NCBI GenBank assembly: GCA_033558025.1
Contig: JAUCEF010000004.1
Coordinates: 3,348,001-3,412,000, forward strand
Source: Phytophthora sp. 'mugwort'
Lineage: Eukaryota; Oomycota; Peronosporomycetes; Peronosporales; Peronosporaceae
Reading direction: 5' to 3'
DNA length: 64,000 nucleotides
The notes below the pieces were generated by a model. That model searched no databases, was not told the origin of the DNA, and worked only from the letters and a program-made list of their open reading frames with translations. Below, piece after piece: positions 42,946-54,829 of this stretch; positions within the stretch are counted from its first letter, which is position 1, and every line of letters begins with the position of its first letter. A program made the position numbers and the translations under genes.

Positions 42946-44100
42946 TTAGTCCATGATATTAGCTCGCGTTCTACTGGGAGCTTTCAGCTTGAAGGGAATG
43001 GTGGTCCTGCTGCTTCTCAGTTGCTGCAGTATGTTATCGACCGAGTTCTTGCGCATCAAGTCTTTCAGTGGTTTATTCCACGAAATATCGGCCGGTTGAC
43101 ATGAAAATGTATACCCGGCCGGTATGCGCATGAGCTCCACATTTAGTAATCTCGCAAAAATTTGTATATCGTCTCGCCAGTGGCCCGAGAAACCATCGAG
43201 TAATAGCAATATGGGAACGTGCATGTTAAGTCGATTCAGAAAATGATAAATCACAAATTGAATCGTCATTTCACCATTCCACCAGCCCGCATCATTCCAT
43301 AAATTTGAACTCCAACTTGCTCTCCTCTGAGCTCCCGCCATAGTTGTGCTCCAAACCCGTGCTGGAACGCTGTGTTCTCCCGTGCCCGTTCTGCGATTTT
43401 CGACGATTTCGTTTTGAAAAAATCATGAAGGGGTCATACTTTTGCCCAGTACTGTCCCCCAACAACATCAATGTGGCACAATCTCTTCCCTTGCCAGCAC
43501 TTTTCGTCCAAACCGTTTTCGTTCTTGTCGAAGCAATAGTCTGAGTGGGTAAATACTCATAATTTATTGCTGTGATCAAATAAAAAATATGTTAGAGAAG
43601 CACAAGGTTAGTTTGAAATAATAAATAAATAAAAATATAACTTACCAGTCGGATCGGCATTGAAAACTCTATCCACTCCCAGTTCGGTCATTTGTTTCGA
43701 ACCTTGCTTCCGAACCTTTCGGCCTCTATCGCTGCATCTTCCGGAGTCTTCTGACTTTGCCGTGTTCGCCGCCGGATTGACAACCGGTTTCGCCGGCGAA
43801 ATGAAAACAGCCACGTCTGAGATGCTGCAAATTTAATCTCAGGGAGCCCTGCATTTTCATAGCAATCCTTAGCATGCATGCGTACCATTGTACTGGTCAC
43901 TGGTATGCCTTCCTTCCTTAAGGAATTAATCCAAACGACAAGTTGCTTCTCCAACTCTGGCGACAACGTCGCCGACATCCCAAAACTCCGGTCCTTACAG
44001 TGTGCGCCACATCCAATCTCACACTTCTCGAAAATGAGGGCACGCTGATTCAACCAGTTGTAGACTTGTCTCATTTGCACGAGTGGATCTAGCTGGTTAC
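42946..44100 (-). pseudogene. Tc1/mariner-pogo-type (DDE_1) transposase relic
   Basis: The minus strand runs from a DNA-binding-like N-terminus (QVYNWLNQRALIFEKC, CENP-B-type ESPELEKQLVVW-like pattern at about 43925-44000) through LGVDRVFNADPTG (first catalytic aspartate, about 43650), ATLMLLGDSTGQKYDPFMIF (about 43450), ILLLLDGFSGHW (second aspartate, about 43185) and YTFSCQPADISWNKPLKDLM (third acidic residue, about 43075). A gap at 43560-43640 resembles an intron or AT insertion. Frame changes near 43340 and 43690 break it. No terminal repeats were found. Confidence 0.75.
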
Positions 44101-44129
44101 TTGAGCTTCCACATCACCCTGACTCTCGT

Positions 44130-44828
44130 CCATGGATAGTTCCCGCCGAAACAGATCCTCGGTGTTTGGTAGCGTGCGGTTCTTGAAGCTCTCCACAGTC
44201 ATCACGCAATACCACAAAAACTCTTCTGTGAGCGTTGTCTGTCACCCAGACCACTTCGCACAGTTATCCAACAGAGACTCGTCAAAAGAGTTTCTGACAC
44301 TTGTCATCACGGCATCGAGTTCTTCTCCAACATTCTTACAGCGAGCCGTGATCGCTTCTTCATACTCGAGTCGCAGGTCTAGCCATCTCGTCATCCCATT
44401 ATGAGAAATGTCGGTCACCTTAGGCGCAGTAACGAAGGTAAACATCGGCTGCGGCACCGTAGGGTGGCTGCCCGTCGAATTGCCATTCGTTGTTTCGACA
44501 AGATGCCTCGCTGTTGTCCTGCCAGACACTTCACTTGCCTGCCGATCTGTCCGCCGAGTTGACGCCGTCGCGCGTCTTCCTCGGGCTGCTTGTGATGCTT
44601 GAGCCCGACCCCTTGGTTGGTTACGAGCGCCTGTCGCACTGCCAACGGAAACTTCAGAAGATGTTGTTGGGCCTGGATTTGCCTCTTCGCTCGTAGGGGT
44701 AGCCCCTTGGGGGGGGGGAGGTCTCCGGGCGAGTACCTCGGACGTAGAGTCCTCTCCGTCGAAATCACATTTGGCGTATCCTTCGCGTTGTTCTCCGAGT
44801 CGACGTTGTTGATCGTCGATCTTTCCAT
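44130..44828 (-). pseudogene. Retroelement gag N-terminal fragment
   Basis: The start MERSTINNVDSENN at 44828 is followed by a polar linker with frame changes near a GGGGGGGG run at about 44711 and again before 44530. TVPQPMFTFVTAPKVTDISH and RWLDLRLEYEEAITARCKNV follow, a pattern I associate with oomycete retroelement gag-like proteins. It stops abruptly near 44130, where pogo sequence begins, so it is truncated. Element class (gypsy or other) cannot be set. Confidence 0.4.
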
Positions 44829-44839
44829 TTTCGTTGTCG

Positions 44840-45170
44840 AACCTTAATCACTAAAGTTAACTTTGTAGTCGGTCTACGAAACAAGTATTAGGGAAGCTGG
44901 TGGCTTTCTGGGATCTCATGCTTCTATTGATGCTGATTGAGAAGTAAGCTATTGCTTCGCTCGACAGTTTCCTGAAAAAGGAACTCTCGTAGCCTCGTCC
45001 TCTAGTTTTGCTCCTAGTTACTCTACCACCAGCTTGGCCTCGGTATCTTATCCGAGTCCCAGTGAGTGGAAACTTCTTATACGCCCTCGGCCCACTACAG
45101 TTGCCCACAAAAAGGTGTTACGCTCAAACGATATTCACTATAGACTCTGTACTCAACTCCACACTAACAT
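44840..45170. other. Intergenic, no gene seen
   Basis: Between the gag fragment and the cutinase relic. Short frames only. Confidence 0.35.
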
Positions 45171-45174
45171 GGAT

Positions 45175-45940
45175 GTATCTTTATCCACGCAACGCCCTCA
45201 CGCCACCCGTCACTAAAGCCGCTTCTTGTGCCGCCGCCTTGGTCACGCTACCATCCATTGGGTACCTGACGTGCCATCGTGTTGAAGCCATTTGCGCACA
45301 CTGGATCACCAAAGTTGCAGACTTCAATCGCTCTTGGTCTGTAAAGCTGTCTGGCCCTCTCAATGGTTTGACCCATGAGCTTCAGAGGGTTTCCAAATAT
45401 CACAATGGCGTTGATAGAGGAGCCAACGTTTCTGGGATACTAGCACCGATACCGAGCATTGTTTTAATGCCGATGGAGATATCAGTGACGCTGACACCTT
45501 GAGAGTAGCCGTCGAGCACAAATGCAGTGTTAGGGCATTCTTGTGCCACGGCTGTGACATGGTTGGTCATGTCTGTGGCGCCTGGGCCGGCACTGGTTTG
45601 AGTCACCGACGCAAGGTAGTTGTCAGCATACGATGAGACACTCATGCCGGCGAGATTGGACGCATGCCGCTCACGAGGGGAGTGCCGCAGATTCCGAGAC
45701 CAGGCATTTCGCCACTACCGCGAGCGAAGACGACATGGACGTCGGAGCACTGTGCCATGAAGTTGACTGCCTCGGTTAGGAGCAAAACAGCCCCAGCGGT
45801 CATGGAGCAGGATGCCGGGAACTTCATTGCTCTGATGCACTGTCGATACGGACTTGGTCAGGATGAGAGAAATTGAAGAAAGGAGAAGACCCACGGCGGA
45901 CAGCAAAAAGCTGTGGCACCAAGCTGGCTCGAGGCGCCTT
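45175..45940 (-). pseudogene. Cutinase family esterase, broken
   Basis: Minus strand: a signal-peptide-like hydrophobic stretch (FLLSAVGLLLSSISLIL) near 45870-45920; then CSDVHVVFARGSGEMPGLGI (about 45690-45745); then in another frame CPNTAFVLDGYSQGVSV with the nucleophile serine in GYSQG (about 45500-45545); then FGNPLKLMGQTIER, NFGDPVCANGFNTMA with the catalytic aspartate (about 45280-45330); and finally YPMDGSVTKAAAQ. Frame changes lie near 45840, 45665, 45410 and 45260. Intact relatives are secreted serine esterases that attack plant cutin. Four breaks argue for real loss of this copy. Confidence 0.85.
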
Positions 45941-46010
45941 ATTCCACAAGTTGACTCGTTCTGCGCCAGCCGGTAACAGGCTACAGTCATGTCTGCAGCC
46001 GAGGAGTCCA

Positions 46011-47082
46011 TACGTTGGTACCCTATGCGTATGTTGACCGCAATCTACAGTTTGTTTGCGATCTTACCAAATGTGCTGTTCGATTTGTTGTGCTAGTCTT
46101 GCTACCGATGGTAGAGTATTGGACACACTCCGATGGCGCCACATTCTACTTGATTCTATGCTCTTATCAAGCTGCTGCTGGTCGACATCGTCTCATGGTG
46201 CCAGATGCCGAACCTTTGTATCCGTAAAAACTAGTGTTGGTTTTGCCGCAGCTAAACCAAATTTAACTGATAAATAGCGGCAAAACCAACGAATCTTCAA
46301 AAGCTCCAGCACCGCTTGATTGACCAGCTATAAGGAGCTATTGAGCACCAGTACACTGTGAAAGGATTCAGTACTTTGCATTCAACATCCTTCCTCCCCT
46401 CGAAATGACCCCAGACGTCTCCTTCCTGGCATTGGCGATCGTCTGATAATAGCGCACGAGCACGTCAATAGTCACAAATAACAAACAGCACGTAGATGGA
46501 CTTACAACCGTTCTGTAGTAGCTGTTACGCATACTTGTCCACATCCGACCCAAGAGAAACCTTGCTCTGCGCCAACCGCGGAATTGAAGCTGCAATTGCA
46601 AAGATCATTTTATTATATAAATGGTCTCAGTATTTACTAGATAGCCTTAAATAAAATAAATAAATTACCAGATTAACTTTTTGGCAGATTAAACAGCAAT
46701 TCATTCAGTTTAAAAATTGTTTAGCAGCTTAAATCAATTGGCAGCACAAGACACTACTAGGAAAGCATAGTATGACTATTTCTTACGACTAATTTTTTTT
46801 TAAATTACTGTATTGATATTTGTAGCTTTAACTCACAATGTAAAATGTTCTTACAGAACGTTACAGCCAACATCAAATTTAAGCAGTTTACTTAGCCAGA
46901 TCCTAAAACTTACCCAAAAAGCACATGTACATCGAGCCCTTTAATCGCTTTCCACAAAGTTGCCGTTTTAGTAGATCACTCAACTAGGAAAAATTGGAAA
47001 ACAAACATCTAAGTTTCTCTATTCGAATTGATGAATTTGCTACAACTACACTTGACTGCCATAGTACTCGGGACATTTCGAT
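46011..47082. other. AT-rich intergenic region
   Basis: No gene seen in about 1.07 kb. Markedly AT-rich from 46590 to 47010. Contains the 14-bp inverted repeat described separately. Confidence 0.5.
46236..46290. repeat. Perfect 14-bp inverted repeat
   Basis: GTTGGTTTTGCCGC (46236-46249) and GCGGCAAAACCAAC (46277-46290) flank a 27-base loop. It could be a small MITE end pair, a transcript-end hairpin or a regulatory site; nothing nearby decides. Confidence 0.6.
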
Positions 47083-47871
47083 CTAGACATAAGTGATGGT
47101 GCTGGGCGAGTACTTGCATAGGTTGCCCGATGGTCCTGCGCCAGCCTCGTCCGGCTCGCCGCCCGACGTGGTGCCGTCCGACCAGGAGCACGCGTTGATC
47201 TTCTTGCCCTTGATCTTGATGTTCTCAAGCGTGGCCTGGTCGCCCCAGTTCTCGTTCACGGTCACGAGACTCACGCGGCCGTTGACAGCGTAGACGTTCT
47301 TGACGATGACCTTGAGTCCCTTAATGCCACACGTGCCACACGAACGGTAGAGCTTACCGAAGTCTTGGACGTAGAAGCCCTCGATGGAGACGGTACCGTA
47401 GCCGTTGTGCTGAACGACCTTGTCCTGGGCCGAGCGCGCGCCGCCACCGATGACCTTGGATACGCTGCCGGACGAGCCGCCCTTGATGCTCAGCGCGTCC
47501 TCGCACACGTCATCCCACCACACGTTCTGGATCGTGCAGCCGCTCTGCTCGCAGTGCACGCCCTCCATTTGGTCCTTGCCGATGATCACGTTCTTGAGCG
47601 TGCCACCGGGCTCGACGCGGAACACGGCGGTCTCCCAGCCGCTCTCGCGCTGGCCGCCGCATTTGACGTTAGACCGCTGAAATGTCTTCATCTTCCCGTC
47701 GAAGACCTCGCCGGACTTGACGACGTGTGGCTCGTCGAAGTACTCGTCGCCCTGGCTGGTGGGCCACTTGCCATCGGGCATGGGAGCCGCCTCGGAGCGC
47801 ATAGACGTACCCGAGGCGATGGAGGCCGTCGCAACAAGTGCAACCGTGACGAAAGAGAAAGCGTTGACCAT
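47083..47871 (-). CDS. Secreted pectate lyase, polysaccharide lyase family 3
   Basis: Intact single-exon gene of 262 residues. A signal peptide (MVNAFSFVTVALVATASIAS) precedes the mature beta-helix protein. Family 3 signatures are present: GWETAVFRVEPGGTLKNVII, VWWDDVCEDALSIKGG with the calcium-binding acidic residues, KVVQHNGYGTVSIEGFYVQD, RSCGTCGIKGLKVIVKNV and LVTVNENWGDQATLENIKIK. Cysteine pairs fit a secreted protein. The enzyme cleaves demethylated pectin by beta-elimination outside the cell and is typical of plant-pathogenic oomycetes. Codon choice is strongly C/G-ending, unlike the broken flanks. Confidence 0.95.
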   Translation of the reverse strand: MVNAFSFVTVALVATASIASGTSMRSEAAPMPDGKWPTSQGDEYFDEPHVVKSGEVFDGKMKTFQRSNVKCGGQRESGWETAVFRVEPGGTLKNVIIGKDQMEGVHCEQSGCTIQNVWWDDVCEDALSIKGGSSGSVSKVIGGGARSAQDKVVQHNGYGTVSIEGFYVQDFGKLYRSCGTCGIKGLKVIVKNVYAVNGRVSLVTVNENWGDQATLENIKIKGKKINACSWSDGTTSGGEPDEAGAGPSGNLCKYSPSTITYV

Positions 47872-47949
47872 GATTCGCGATACAAAGATGGTCGAGCACT
47901 GAGAGCAGTTCTAGTAAGTTGTTTGTTGCGAAGAGCGCAAATTGAAGAA

Positions 47950-48950
47950 TGAGGACGAGTACGCGCGACTTCCGCAGCGATAACTGCTTCTGCAGTTTAC
48001 GTAACAATCAGCCTGCCAGGCAAGCAGAGTCGCTAGCGCAAATCCTGTCGATTGAATGTCGTCGAGTAGGCTCCGTACAGCCAGATGCTGACACGCACAA
48101 GATGACCCCGAGATGAATAGATTGAATTCATCGGACCGGTAGTTTGATGACCACCGCTGCTCTGCAAGAGCTTCCATGCCGGCACACCAGATGCTGATCT
48201 TACAACGACGCGATGCGGTGCAAGCCTCACGCCGTTAATTAAATCGAGTCCATTAGTAAGTCCATGGATTAAACTGTACCAAGCGCTCTGCCTGACCCTA
48301 GGTCATGTACACTGTACAGATCTCGTCCGAGTGTCGGGTTGGCGACGTGTGCGGTGTTGCAAGATCCCACCTGACCTGGCGGACGTGCCGCGCTGATGGG
48401 CACCAGGTGGCGACTACAGCAACACCACAAGCTCGCGGGCGAAAACAGCGGCGCCAATCAGTCAAAAGAACGGACGGCGGGATATCGCTCGGTCGATTTG
48501 GCGTCGGCTTCTGAAGAGGACTTTGGTTATCAAGGATATGCCGTAAGAGGTACATGCCGTGAGCATGTGCGTTTTGCCACTTTTGAAGATGTTGCCGTAT
48601 TTGTGCTACGGTCGCATCGCTTTGCTTCGTATAGTTGAGTTGCCCTCCCATCCCGCTACCAAACTCGCGGAGTACAAGTCGGTAGATGTCTAACGGACCG
48701 ACAGCCGGAGCAAACGGGCTGTGCTGGTCAACCGCCGGACGCAGGTTGCGGGGCGCAGCGATAGACATAGGCAATGAGAACACAGCAGGTAGCTTTGCGC
48801 GCGAGGAGAGCGGATGGTTTATTGCCTACATTGATATGCCGATGTAACAGGTATACTGGGCCGAGCGGTTATCCGTGGGTCGTAACTCAAGAGAGTTGGG
48901 TGCTAGTCATACGAGCAACATAATGTGGTTTTGTAGTGTAGATACATGTT
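47950..48950. other. Unassigned stretch
   Basis: Overlapping frames on both strands (for example 48298-48783 minus, 161 codons) carry no motif I recognise. 47872-47950 is the promoter side of the pectate lyase. Nothing further is supported. Confidence 0.3.
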
Positions 48951-48954
48951 TTTT

Positions 48955-49180
48955 TTTAAAGAGATTAATGCGGAGACATACGCCGCGATGGTCGAGCCCT
49001 AATAAACCCAGGTGACTTAACCACCTGAGATGTCAGCGCTGTTGTAAGAGCTACTATAATAATGGCGCCGTCGCAACGACAGCAATGAGCGAACCGAGCT
49101 ACTTGCAAAACATGGGGTCTTCGCGAAAATGTTGACGAGAGATCCGAAGCGAGGAAATGCAAAAAAACACCTGTACTTTT
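48955..49180 (-). repeat. Dispersed repeat R1, fullest copy
   Basis: Contains CATACGCCGCGATGGTCGAG, a tRNA-like inner part (minus strand CTCAGGTGGTTAAG and GGCTCGACC), then GCCGTCGCAACGACAGCAAT and GAACCGAGCTACTTGC. The outer segments recur near 54595-54635, 57030-57110 and 57380-57425. The tRNA-like boxes suggest a SINE family. Orientation follows the tRNA-like part. Confidence 0.55.
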
Positions 49181-49243
49181 AGGACACATCACTGAAGCGT
49201 AAAAGGACTTTATTTAGGAAAATTATCGACCACATGGCACCTT

Positions 49244-49700
49244 TTGATTGGTGGATTATCTACCAATTATCTTAGTATTAATAGCGCCAGCTCCTCGGAA
49301 GCGGGTCCTCGCCACGAATGCGCCTACGGTTCTGTTTCGAGACGCGTGCAACGACATCGCGGGCGTTCGTGGCCACACACGGATCCCACTAGACCCCACT
49401 CACTTGCTGGAAGACCTGGAGGCGGACAACATCATTCAGGTGGTGTGCAATGGCGCCAAGGAAGCCAACGAGGCGGGCATCTTTTGTCCGGTAGACCAGT
49501 TCGGTGTCGAGCATCCGTCCTACTACACTAAGCTTCGATTTCTAAGAGATCGAGCTTACGTCTGAAAGTCAGAATACTGGCTACAGGCCGTAAACCGTGA
49601 GTCCGCAATCCACGTCGACCACGGACGGGTAGTCTCCTACATCCCGCCTTGGCCCGCTACTGCTTCAAGTTCTGGATGTGTTTTTTTTCAAGGAGTCCGT
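49244..49700 (+). pseudogene. Unidentified coding remnant
   Basis: The frame at 49248-49565 has a gene-like composition with VLFRDACNDIAGVRGHTRIP, LEDLEADNIIQVVCNGAKEA and SYYTKLRFLRDR, then a stop; EYWLQAVNRES continues in the next frame. I do not recognise the family. It may be an oomycete-specific transposon or effector-like gene. Confidence 0.3.
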
Positions 49701-50515
49701 CAGGAAGACCCAGTTCAACTACGGCAACAAAGAGCACTCTATCAACCGGATGATGGATACACCATACAGTGGGGTTCTCATCCAGAGACCAGAAGACGTC
49801 GTGTGCCTAAACAATCTTGTGGTGGAGCGGATCCGCTGAAATTCAGTAGGATCCCAACTCACACGCACTCCGCCCAGACACCGCCTAATGGAGGTGGTAC
49901 TCCGACGGCCATGTTGTTACTGAGTGGTTCACCTTGTGTACCCGTCGGCGGGCTGGTACTGCTCTCTCGTTGACACGAGATGCGCACTTGGTGGGCCTTG
50001 GACGTCCTTGGGGACTTGGGAGGGGTGGATCTGTGCGGGTATTCCTGCGCAGGAGATCCGGTGTCAGTTTGGTCTTGAGCTCATGAGTAGACTTTGTGGA
50101 TCCGTAATAGAAATACGAAATCCGGAGTTGTTCCTTCTTGAGGGTGTCCTTGCTCCTTGTCGGAGTTGTCCTTATTCCTTTTTTACGATGCTTGCCGCTT
50201 CCAATAGCGGGATCTCGAGGGGGGGGAGAAGCCAAAGGGCGAGCGCGACCTGGACAAGCTATCCAGGGGCTGCCACGTGTGCGGGAAGATCGCCAAAGTT
50301 AGACTTAGTCTATCTATGGGCAATAGAAATCCCCTATACAAAACAAAATAGTCGAGTCTGTCTACCGTGCAAATTCGGTTCTCATTTATACCTTAGCCTA
50401 TCTATCTTCGGATCCCACCCCAAAACCTATCCTACGGACTACCTATAACCCAGGATCCCATTTCTGACCCTCTCCTGACCAACCGTCTCCCACTCTACCT
50501 CGACTTAGCTACGGA
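49701..50515. other. Unassigned, probably repeat debris
   Basis: Open frames of 116 (minus) and 174 codons (plus) overlap near 49885-50448. Neither shows a known motif. A run of G at about 50219-50227 and scattered stops suggest decayed sequence. Confidence 0.3.
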
Positions 50516-50557
50516 TCTTCTACATGGTGTCCACTAAACTGATCGGATCTAGTACTT

Positions 50558-51102
50558 ATGATCTCATCCCACGGGAGGGGTCCAGGATTCGTACCATATA
50601 CATACCAGGCGTGTCGCATGGTCTGGATCCATCACCTTGACGATGTCATGGCTGCCGCTGGCGTCTTGGACCAGCTGCCAATCAACTTCCATCTTATCCG
50701 GATCTGCAATACCACAATCTGGTGTTTCACTCGGTTCTACGCGTGCCAGCCTGGCACTGCTCCTGAGGACAGAAGGAGGGGGGAATCATTTTTTGAGATG
50801 TCATCGTGTGCGCAACGGATCGTATCTAGTCTTTCTGCTACGCGACCAAGGTTGCTTCAGGATCCAAGAAATGGTCCCGAAACGCGTGGGAGCCTCTGCT
50901 TTCAGCGTACAGCACCACGGAGGACGGCGACTACAACCCATATAACTACGAAAAAGTGCTAATGAAGTTCCTGTCCAAGCTACAGCTGGACGAAAAGTCT
51001 GAGAAGGCGCGCGTGGGTGCTACTGCCAAGACAGACAAGAAGCGAATGAAGAATGAGAAGATGGAGAAAGTGCGGGTCGCGAAGAGAGGTAACCATAACT
51101 AG
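50558..51102 (+). pseudogene. Unidentified coding remnant with basic tail
   Basis: Pieces in changing frames end with STTEDGDYNPYNYEKVLMKF followed by a lysine-rich tail and a TAG at 51100-51102. It may be the 3' part of the remnant at 49.25 kb. No family assigned. 51103-51600 shows no gene. Confidence 0.25.
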
Positions 51103-51604
51103 CTGGAAGTCCTAAGTGCATAATATATTTGCTGCCTTCCCGATTATTTTTCTTTTCGCAGCCTATTTTGAAGCAATGGTTGTTGTCCGTGGCTGGTTGT
51201 GATCTTCACTGAATACTTAACAGCTTGTACAACACAGAAAATCCGGAAGAATGTCCGTTGCCTGCTACAGTGGTATATCTGAACTTTTCAGAAATCATCA
51301 TCTTTTCTCGCAGCTCCTTTCGTTCCAAAGCTGGCAGGTCACCACGCTGTAGGTGACTGTTACCAATGCACTACAGACAACAAGTCGTACAAACCAGATC
51401 TTATAAAGTTTAAGTATGGACTGCCCAGATCGCGGAAAATAGATCTATATGTACAAGTATGTTCGAAAGCAAGACGGTGTCTCCTTGGAAAACGTTGCAT
51501 GTTCATTTACACGGCTATTTACTCATTTACGCTACTCCATACTTAGCGCCTGCCCATTGTTCTTGGGGAGCCCTGCCCGAGTGATGGTACGACGGCGGCT
51601 GCGG

Positions 51605-53340
51605 TTAACCAGCATTTTCCCTTCCTCGGATGTCCGAAGCGCCGCGGATCTCCATAGCGAACAGTGTGTGAATACACGATCCAAACTTCATCCAAAACTT
51701 CCACGTACAGAAGCGATCTTGAAGATCGACAGGCCATCCGCTCTCGGGCACTCCCAGCATCTCCATTCGGGCGGTCATCTTGTTAAGCTGGGACGACACA
51801 GGGCGATCCTCAACGGTGCGTCGGCGTAGCTCGTCAAACACACGAGGAGAAGGTCCACTAACAACCCGGACGATGTCACGCGCAGATTCACTCGAGTTCC
51901 CTGAAAGCAGGAACGAAATACTGTTGCGCGAGGTGGAGTGTAGAGACAGCAGCCCGGCTCGGGACATGGCCCTCACGCGGCACACGATCCTGGCATCAGG
52001 TCCTGAAGTAGTTGCAAACGGACGACCAGACACGCTTTCGCTTTCACACAACGTAATGAGTCGTGGCAACAGAGCGCCGATCTTCATCTTTCGTCTCAGT
52101 GTAACGTCCCTCATGATAGCTGCGTTGTACGTTTCGTACGGGTTGTTGGCAGTTGCGAACCCCCTCGGAGTGTGGAAGAACTGCCAGCGCCACGCAAGCC
52201 GATCCAACAAAACGTTTGAGAAGTACTTCGAGAAGGAAGACATCTCCGGAGACTTGGCCCATCTTGCTTGCATCTCTGCGAGCTTGACGTGATAATCTGC
52301 CTCGCTTGATGTGAAATGCAGCTCATGGACATCCGCTATGACCATAACCGCCGTCCCAGGGTGCATGGAGCGCGTCTTCTCGTAAATCTTCTTTGCCACG
52401 TGGAAGAAGCACATCAGAGAGACGTTGGAAGAATTTTGGCCGAACACTTCGTGGATCGCATTCCACTGGGCGGTATCTGCATCTCCCATCACGTACCGAA
52501 TGCGCATTGATTTCCCGGTAACACGCCGTACATCTGTCGCAACAGCCAGAGCACCTCGGTGTAGTGCCGCTGCTGCTGCGAAACGATAAACACCCTCAAT
52601 AGGTGGAACTGGCGTGCTCGGTCCGAAATGCCGACCACACCTACGGGATAGCCGACTTGTGTTAGCTTGTAGGTTGCCTCGATGTGTAGAATGAAACGAC
52701 GCTAGGTCTCGATCAGCACAGCGCAACAGCTGTTTGGAGCTAATACCAACGACAAACGGATCCGCATCGCTGCCTTTTCCAGTAACCGGTCTGCCATCGC
52801 TGTCGGTGCGCGGCGTAAATGTAAAGGCAGCTGTTTCTTCCTCTTGGCCCGTGTAGCCTGCCTCCTTCACTTTCTTCCGCACAGTGTCAATGCGATCGCT
52901 TCCGCCCAGCCGCACTGTGAAATGGTGATGCGCAAAGCGCTGAACTGTTGAGAGCTTCGTCGCCGTAGCTTCGATGAGGCCGAATCGCTGGAGGAGCGCG
53001 TCCCTGATGCGCTTGGGCTTCAATCCATGGGATGCCCACTTCTTCACCACGTCTTCATGGCTGAGTCAGCACTGGACGCCGCTGGGGTCGAGCCGGAGTC
53101 ACGTGGCCGTACGCGTCTTCTAGTGACGAGGCTTTGCAGGTGACAGCATAATACGCGCGCGCCATGGACATTTCCCCAAGGTGGTCACATCAGCGCACGT
53201 TGTGCATAAGCAGCGCAGGCGCTGCACTCACATTGAATGCGGCGTTCGGAGCATACAGACGTTGCACGGCGTCAGGTCGCTTTGTCGACGCGGTATTTCT
53301 TGAGCTCTGCAAGGAGAGCTTGAGCCTCGGTCAGAGGCAT
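51605..53340 (-). pseudogene. Mutator-like (MULE) transposase relic 2
   Basis: A 481-codon minus-strand frame (51605-53050) is open throughout but is not the ancestral frame everywhere. At about 52615-52665 the core LTQVGYPVGVVGISDR block is found only in another frame, implying two compensating shifts. In the main frame are RYVMGDADTAQWNAIHEVFG, SNVSLMCFFHVAKKIYEK (core), ATANNPYETYNAAIMRDVTL, and a SWIM-like end whose first C-x-C reads C-T-W. The N-terminus extends in other frames to about 53340 (EAQALLAELKKYRVD). Same family as the relic at 14.7-16.6 kb. Confidence 0.78.
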
Positions 53341-53479
53341 TGCCGAAGCGAGGGGCTGCCAGGGCGGCGCTGAGTCGTCTTGGTGGAGGGCATGCTGTTG
53401 GAGCTGGGCGGTGACGTGCGAGTGTAAGGAACTTTGGTTGCTAAAGCAAAAGTGTCGGAGCCCTCCATTCCTTCCCATC

Positions 53480-54590
53480 TCCCGTCCATCATTGCGAGAA
53501 ATCGTCTGGCTAGTAATTGGTCAAAATACTGCCGCGTTGGGGGCCACTGGAAAATTGGTGGCGATCGGACATTCTCAGTGCTGCTCATACTTGCACGGTG
53601 CAGCAGCACACTTTTGGTGTTTTGTGTGTTTAGCAGTGTAAACAGTAGTCTCTCATCCGAGGCGATTTGATTGGCGGTCTTACAGTAATGGACAGGCATG
53701 GATGTGTTCAGATAATCCTCTCGGTCGTGATATTCTGAATTGTGATTCACTCCACGGAGAAATACGAGGAGGGTTTCCAATGGCCGACACCATACAAGCA
53801 CAAGTCAAACGTGCCTCTACCCTCTACTTAGCGTTTTGTGATGCAAAAGGCCACATGATCACTACGCAAAGGTACTTAACTATTGCTAAGGTCCGTTTGG
53901 TGCAGGACGTCCGAAGAAGTGCGAGTATCGACTTTTCTGATTGCGGCCTTAATTACGCGGAAGCTCCTAAACACTCTCTGCATCGTTCGAAGCGCAATAA
54001 TCAGTCTTTACGGACATCTACCCCCATCGCATCGGCGCTAACGACATTGTAGCATCCATTGAATATGCTCATTTAGCTCTATTGTGGACAGGTTCTCCGG
54101 CGTCGGATCGGTAAAGTAGCACTATCGACTTCTTCGTCGAGATCGTCTACATCGCTATCTTCCCCGCAACTGTTCTCGCTCCGTGGAGGCTCTACCCGGC
54201 AGAAATCTTCGGCTTATCCGTGAGGATGTTCTCTTCTGGTGGTTTCAATAGCTCTTCAACTGACATCAGATTCGAGGGGCCTAGACGCGACAGCATCTTT
54301 GCCAGCTCGTTCATGATGCCGTCCTCCGCGTTCGGCTTTCGCACGTATATAGTAGTCAAGGCAAGACTCGCACGTGCAGTAGTCAAGCAAGCCTGACTAC
54401 TTCCAGCAGTTATCCCGAGCTGCAGTCGCGACCGACCTAATATACAGCGGTCACTACGAACCGGAAGTCAGAATGCACCAGTTTTAAGGCACATTTCTGC
54501 GTTGTAATAACTCCAGTGAGTGATAATGTGTTGGGTCCCGACACTATTACAGAGGAGAGGATTGTCTGTAGATACATTCATGCCATTTTA
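53480..54590. other. Unassigned stretch
   Basis: Overlapping frames on both strands; the minus-strand frame at 53331-53801 may be a more distal part of the MULE. The minus-strand frame at 54192-54386 (MNELAKMLSRLGPSNLMSVE) looks like a transposase C-terminal tail but is too short to place. Confidence 0.3.
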
Positions 54591-54829
54591 GGAGATTAGT
54601 GTGGAGATATACGCCGCGATGATCGAGTGACTATAGTACCTACGGTAATTAGTCTTACTGAGACTATTTCGTGTAAGTTTATTTTGCTGTGATTAATAAC
54701 TAGTCTTCCGCTGACTATTTTATGATGTGTACTAATTGAGGTATACCTAAAAAAATAGTCTTAGACGAGTGCAGTCTCCAAGTCCTCGTCACGAGTAGCC
54801 ATAGAAAACAGCTTTTTTTGCGTGGCCGT

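Noticed and set aside
47365..47952. 195-codon plus-strand open frame over the pectate lyase
   Set aside because: Antisense to a clear family 3 pectate lyase; no motifs.
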